34,262 nucleotides of DNA, from positions 2,947,303 to 2,981,564 of the forward strand of contig BFEA01000076.1 in NCBI GenBank assembly GCA_003427395.1. Reading direction: 5' to 3'. The notes below the pieces were generated by a model. The model saw nothing but the letters and a program-made list of their open reading frames with translations. It ran no database searches and was not told the DNA's origin. Shown here one piece after another: positions 29,873 to 34,262 of the stretch (position 1 is its first letter; the number at the start of each line of letters is the position of its first letter). A program made the translations under genes and the position numbers. This DNA is from Chara braunii (taxonomy: Eukaryota > Streptophyta > Charophyceae > Charales > Characeae).

Positions 29873-32085
29873 TAACGGTAAAAAACGGTCACTTGGGGAG
29901 ATTCATCCGTGACCAGATTCATTCTGGAATATGGTGGTTACAAAGGACTTTAATTTTCTTTTATTTTTGCAGAGAAAATCAAAGAAAATCAAGGTCTCTT
30001 GCAACCGGAATAAAACGGAATACATGCATGAGGAGAAACACACGTTTTAGGTGCATCCAGAGCCAAAATCAAGGTCGGATGCACTCGGGAATTGACCGTT
30101 TCTTTTTCTTTTGAGTAAGGGCTAGTTGTGGGGCATTGGGGCTAAGGAATTAACCCCCATTGCAGTCCGAGTTGCAACGGACTGCATGGGGGAGAGAAAA
30201 CACATGTTCTAGGTGCATCCGGAACCAATATTGAGCCCGGATGCATTCGAAAATTTAACGCTTCATTTTCTTTTAACATGGGGCAAGTTGTGGGGCTGTG
30301 GATGTAGAAAACAGCCATGACTACAGTCCGAGAAATTACGGGCTGCATGGGGATGCCAAGGCGGGAATGGGCTACAACAAACCCGAAAGGCTAGAAAAGA
30401 GCAATTTCAGCAAGGGGCAAGTAAAGACGGTAAACGGTAACCGTGAGATGAGATCTCACGGCCTAGAAAAATCAGCACACATGTAGAGATGATGGGACCA
30501 CCAAGGGTAAGGGGGCCCCAAAAATAAAAGTGAGACGCTATCCGGAATGTTGTCGAGGGCCTAATGGGTTCAAATAATAAAAAATCGGAAAACGGGACAT
30601 GCGTCGGTGGGACAGCCGGCGGGACGAGGAAATGGAACTAGTATGGAGCAGGATAGCGGGGACTTGGGGTGTCCCAAGGGAACCGTGAGCAAGCACAAGA
30701 AATATTTGCGCAAGCAAAATGGCACCGTCAAGATCAAGGATTTAGACGGTGAAAAATATTAGAACCACTAGTGCAAGCACTAAGTGGGAGCAAGTGAGAG
30801 AGTCATGGGAGAAAAAAAAGTAAAATAACGATGTCGAACTAACTAGGCATAAGAGAATAGAGCCTTGAGAGGCTCAACATGAGAAAAAGGCTGCCCTTAG
30901 AAAATCGGAGCAAAAGGGGCTAAAAAATGGGCAAACGGGAGCAAAATGGAGCCCCCTAGGAGCATGGGGGTGCCATTGTTAGAATCCGAGATGTAACGGT
31001 CAAGTAACAACCATGAACCTGGCCTTGAATGAGACCTTAGGGCCTAGAAAGAGGGTGCACAACAGTTTGACACTTGTCACAACTGAAATAAAAGAAAAAA
31101 GAAAAAATAAGAGGAAAAGGAGGGAGAATGAGACAAAAGGAAAAAAATGAGTGGAGGAGAGTGTGCCGGCCTATTGGGACCTGCACAGTAGGGACTGGCA
31201 AGTCCCAACTGTGACCTCATCCCTCCTAGAATGAGGGAGGGCGATCCGGATTGCAGAGATATGGCCCTAAGGGCCATATCTCAATAAAATCTGAATTAAA
31301 AAACTGAAAATGAGATAAAATAAAAAAAGGAAGTGACCGGTTTTCTTTTGGGCCGTGGATCTGAGATCAGATCTCATGGTAGAGAGGAACTAGCCGTTTT
31401 TTGTGGGCCAGCTCAAAACGGCTAGCTCCGGAATGAGGTGGCAGCCCAAAATGGAAAGAAACAAAAAAGGAAAAATGACAAAACAGTGCATTTGGTCCAA
31501 AAAGAGAGCCAAATGCACCAAAAATTGAAAAATTGGACTTAGGGCTCAAAATTGAAGCAAGGGCTACTAGGGGGTAGCTCGGATTATTGCTGGCCTTGGA
31601 TCTCAGCCAGATCCAAGGCTGAAAATGTGCCGCCAGCCTACTTAAAAGAGGCCGAAACTTAAAAAAAAATCGAGAAAAAAATTCACAAGGCCTTTTTCTT
31701 TCAAGTAAAAATGCCCCTTGGGCACTAGGACCCAAGGGGGGCAGCATTTGTGAGGCAAGAAGGAGGCCGGAGTAAGCCAAGAGGCAGTCCGAGTAAGTAC
31801 CAACCACTCGGACTGCATGTACTTGGCCAAAATGAGGCCCAGGTACCTCCAGGAGGGCCTAGTGAGGGAATTTTGCCTTGGGGGTACCTCGGTTCACCTC
31901 AAGGCTCACGAGGAGGCTCATGGGTTGGCCGGACTGCTGGTTCAGCCTACATAAGCTGAGGATGCAGTCCACCAATCTCACATTTTCATGAAGAGTGCCC
32001 ATGATGCCCAAGTGAGCTCACGGAGCATCTTTGCACTTGGAGGAATGAGGGAGGAGCTCATGCTAGTGGGAAAGCTAAGAGGAGA
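29251..32085. other. Hairpin-studded central part of right arm
   Basis: No gene recognised. Counterparts of the left-arm hairpins include CACCACTAGT (about 29353), CGTCAAGAT (about 29319), CAGTCCG (29604, 30164, 30323), CCGTGAGA (about 30440) and CAGTCCGAGT (about 31785). GGGACTGGCAGGTCCC-type stems lie near 29805 and 31190. Confidence 0.75.
29840..29870 (+). repeat. A31 homopolymer
   Basis: An uninterrupted run of 31 A inside the right arm. The left arm has interrupted CTTTT repeats at the mirror position (about 16580-16610), so the run expanded, or decayed, in one copy. Confidence 0.97.
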
Positions 32086-32349
32086 CTATGAGGTATTGGG
32101 GAGGACTCTCGAGGATAGTGATGGTGGGAAAGACACTTGGGAGGTGATCCGCCATATCCCTTCTGGGTGTATGAGAGAAGGAGAGGCTAGAGGAGCCCCA
32201 TTAGCCCTCATAGAGGGAAGGACTCCATAGCCATAGCTGAGGGAACTTGCCATAGCCCGAGAGAAAGCAAGGGAGGAGGAGAGAAGGGCTTGGAGAAGAA
32301 GGAAGCCATAGCCAAGAGGGGATTGTGCAAGGAGAAGAAGCTTCATCAA
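32086..32349 (-). CDS. Arm ORF of 87 codons, right copy (doubtful)
   Basis: Same length as the frame at 14109-14372 and about three-quarters identical by eye, starting MMKLLLLAQSPLGYG. The substitutions are mostly amino-acid changing, so coding function is doubtful. Confidence 0.25.
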   Translation of the reverse strand: MMKLLLLAQSPLGYGFLLLQALLSSSLAFSRAMASSLSYGYGVLPSMRANGAPLASPSLIHPEGIWRITSQVSFPPSLSSRVLPNTS

Positions 32350-32395
32350 GAGGACACCAACATCAAGAAATCAACAAGGTGGGAGGGAGGAAGAG

Positions 32396-32640
32396 ACTTT
32401 TTCACCTTCTTCTTCTTCTTCTTCTTCTTCTTCTCCTCCATCTCTTTTTCCTCTTCTTTCTCCTCACTCCCTCCTTCCTCCTTCCCTTCTCTCCCCTCTT
32501 CATGTCCTCCTTCCTCCTCTTCACTTCCATTCTCTTTGTCTTCCTCCTCTTCTTCTCCATCTTCATCTCCCTCATCTCTCTCCCCTTCTCCTCCATCCTC
32601 TCTTACTTCATCCTCTCTCCTCCATGTGCTACTCAAACTC
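32396..32640 (+). repeat. Homopyrimidine tract (CTT/CTC-rich)
   Basis: Mirror of the homopurine tract at 13752-14065. It starts with CTT repeats and continues as C/T with few purines. Serine/phenylalanine/leucine-rich and E-rich frames here are compositional. Confidence 0.85.
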
Positions 32641-32664
32641 TCCTCTTTCACTTATATACTAGGG

Positions 32665-33765
32665 GGTAGTACTCCGATTCATTCATGGATGCTTTTTGAT
32701 ACAATCTTGGTAATTTGGGATCTCCAAACTTGTGATTTTCACACTCACACTAGTAGGTAGTGTAGCGTTTCACACATGGATGCTTCTTGATGCAATCTTG
32801 GTGATTTGTGAGCTTCAAACTTGTGATTTTCACACACAGTAGTAGGTGGTGTAGCGCTTCACACATGGATGCTTCTTGATGCAATCTTGATGATTTGGGA
32901 GCTTCAAACTTGTGATTTTCACACTCACATTAGTAGGTAGTAAAGCGCTTCACCCATGAGTGATCCATGATGCAATCTTGGTGATTTGGGAGCTTCAAAC
33001 TTGCGATTTTCACACTCACGCTAGTAGGTAGTACAACGCTTTACCCATGAGTCATCCATGATGCAATCTTGGTGATTTGGGTTCTTCTAACTTGTGATTT
33101 TCACACTCACACTAGAAGGTAGTGTAGCGCTTCANCTAGAAGGTAGTGTAGCGCTTCAAACATGGATGCTTCTTGATGCAATCTTGGTGATTTGGGAGCT
33201 TCAAACTTGTGATTTTCACACTCACACTAGTAGGTAGTGTAACACTTCACACATGGATGCTTCTTGATGCAATCTTGGTGATTTGGGAGCTTCAAACTTG
33301 TGATTTTTACACTCACACTAGTAGGTAGTGTAGCGCTTCACACATGCATGCTTCTTGATGCAATCTTGGTGATTTGGGAGCTTCAAACTTGTGATTTTCA
33401 CACTCACACTAGTAGGTCGTATAGCGCTTCACCCATGAGTGATCCATGATGCAATCTTGGTGATTTGGGAACTTCAAACTTGTGATTTTCACACTCACAC
33501 TAGTAGGTAGTACAGCGCTTCATCCATGAGTGATCCATGATGCAATCTTGGTGATTTGGGCTCTCCAAACTTGTGATTTTCACACTCACACTAGTAGGTA
33601 GTGTAGCGCTTCACACATGGATGCTTCTTGATGCAATCTTGGTGATTTGGGAGCTTGAAACTTGTGATTTTCACACTCACACAAGCAGATGGTATAGCAC
33701 TGCACCCATGGATGCTTCTTGATGCAATCATGGTGACATGAGCTCTCCAAACCTGTAATTCTCAC
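32665..33765. repeat. Minisatellite array II, inverted copy
   Basis: About 12 units of about 91 bp, the reverse complement of the left-arm array, with the same two variants (GGATGCTTCTTGATGCAATC and GAGTGATCCATGATGCAATC). Copy number differs by one or two from the left array. Confidence 0.95.
33112..33158. other. Single N flanked by identical 23-bp copies
   Basis: The 23 bases at 33112-33134 are repeated exactly at 33136-33158 on either side of one N at 33135. This is the signature of two overlapping contig ends joined without merging. Confidence 0.85.
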
Positions 33766-33869
33766 TCATACACTAGAGGGAAGTGCACCGCTACTTTCAA
33801 AGATGACCTTTTATTCAACTTTGAAGATCTTGCCTACTTAGACTCTTGAATCACTCACGTAATAGCATG

Positions 33870-34262
33870 TGATGCTCCGGATGAGTTTTTCCTTCATGTG
33901 CATGTGCTTTTCGTTAGTCTAGCCACTCATTGTCATGTTCCTACTTGGTGTAATGTTCCGGATGATCTTCCCCATATGTGCATGTGATTTTCATCTAATT
34001 CTAAGATTTTTTTGTCATGTTCCTACTTGGTGTGATGTTCCAGATGATCTTTCCCTTCATGTACATGTGCCTTTTATTAGTCTAGCATCTCTTTGTCATG
34101 TTCCTACTTGGTGTAATGTTCCGGATGATCTTCCCCCTATGTGCATGCGATTTCCATCTAGTTCTAACATCTCTTTGTCTTGTTTATACTTGGTGTGATG
34201 TTCCCAATGATCTTTCCCTTCATGTACATGTGTCTTTCATTAGTCTAGCATCTCTTTGTCTT
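33870..34262. repeat. Minisatellite array I, inverted copy, cut by window end
   Basis: About five units of about 80 bp with GTTCCGGATGATCTTCCC and TGTCATGTTCCTACTTGGTG, the reverse complement of the 81-bp units at 11340-12420. Confidence 0.94.

Larger units (their letters stand above)
28590..34262 (+). mobile_element. Right giant inverted arm, probable oversized 3' LTR
   Basis: Begins TGTAGGGACTGGTGAGTCCC, itself a hairpin, and runs past the window end (more than 5.67 kb). It is collinear in inverted orientation with the left arm; both tips diverge abruptly into unrelated interior sequence. Differences include a 31-A run (29840-29870) facing a CTTTT-rich stretch in the left arm, and fewer copies in the 91-bp array. 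If it is an LTR, it is unusually long. Confidence 0.7.

Overview
The window looks like gene-poor, repeat-dominated nuclear DNA of a green plant or streptophyte alga. The evidence is broken Ty3/gypsy gag and pol genes, a primer-binding site matching plant tRNA-Asp, long minisatellites, GA and TG microsatellites, and no operons or ribosome-binding sites. The pol reading frame resembles the Ty3/gypsy proteins I remember from the charophyte Chara braunii; this is an inference from memory and was not searched. I see no clearly intact host gene. Layout, left flank (1-10096): a TG microsatellite and a cluster of perfect hairpins are followed by a decayed minus-strand gag gene (3063 down to 874, with zinc knuckle). 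Further right, also on the minus strand, lie four diverged tandem copies of one unrecognised gene of roughly 230-270 residues (7055 down to 3530). About 2.7 kb without recognisable genes follows, ending in a GA microsatellite and an assembly gap. Layout, central unit (about 10098-34262): two very long arms in inverted orientation (left 10098-17857, right 28590 to the window end) flank about 10.7 kb of interior. Going outward from the interior, each arm carries the same order: the tip TGT(A/C)GGGACTGG, a 26-bp minisatellite, about 3 kb studded with perfect hairpins, a homopurine/homopyrimidine tract, a minisatellite of about 91 bp, and a second one of 81-91 bp. The arms look like oversized LTRs because a purine-rich tract directly precedes the right arm. 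Layout, interior: a gag remnant and tRNA-Asp primer-binding site point left (minus strand). A decayed pol (protease, RT, RNase H, integrase) points right, followed by a TATA box, a charged accessory ORF, several minisatellites and a short fragment resembling a C5-DNA methyltransferase. The central unit therefore reads LTR(-) / gag(-) / PBS(-) / pol(+) / accessory(+) / PPT(+) / LTR(+), a head-to-head retroelement chimera. Almost every coding region carries nonsense or frameshift mutations; several nonsense codons fit CGA to TGA decay. The two most unusual items are the four-copy gene array upstream of the first gag, and the hairpin-rich giant inverted arms, whose stems look better conserved than their loops.
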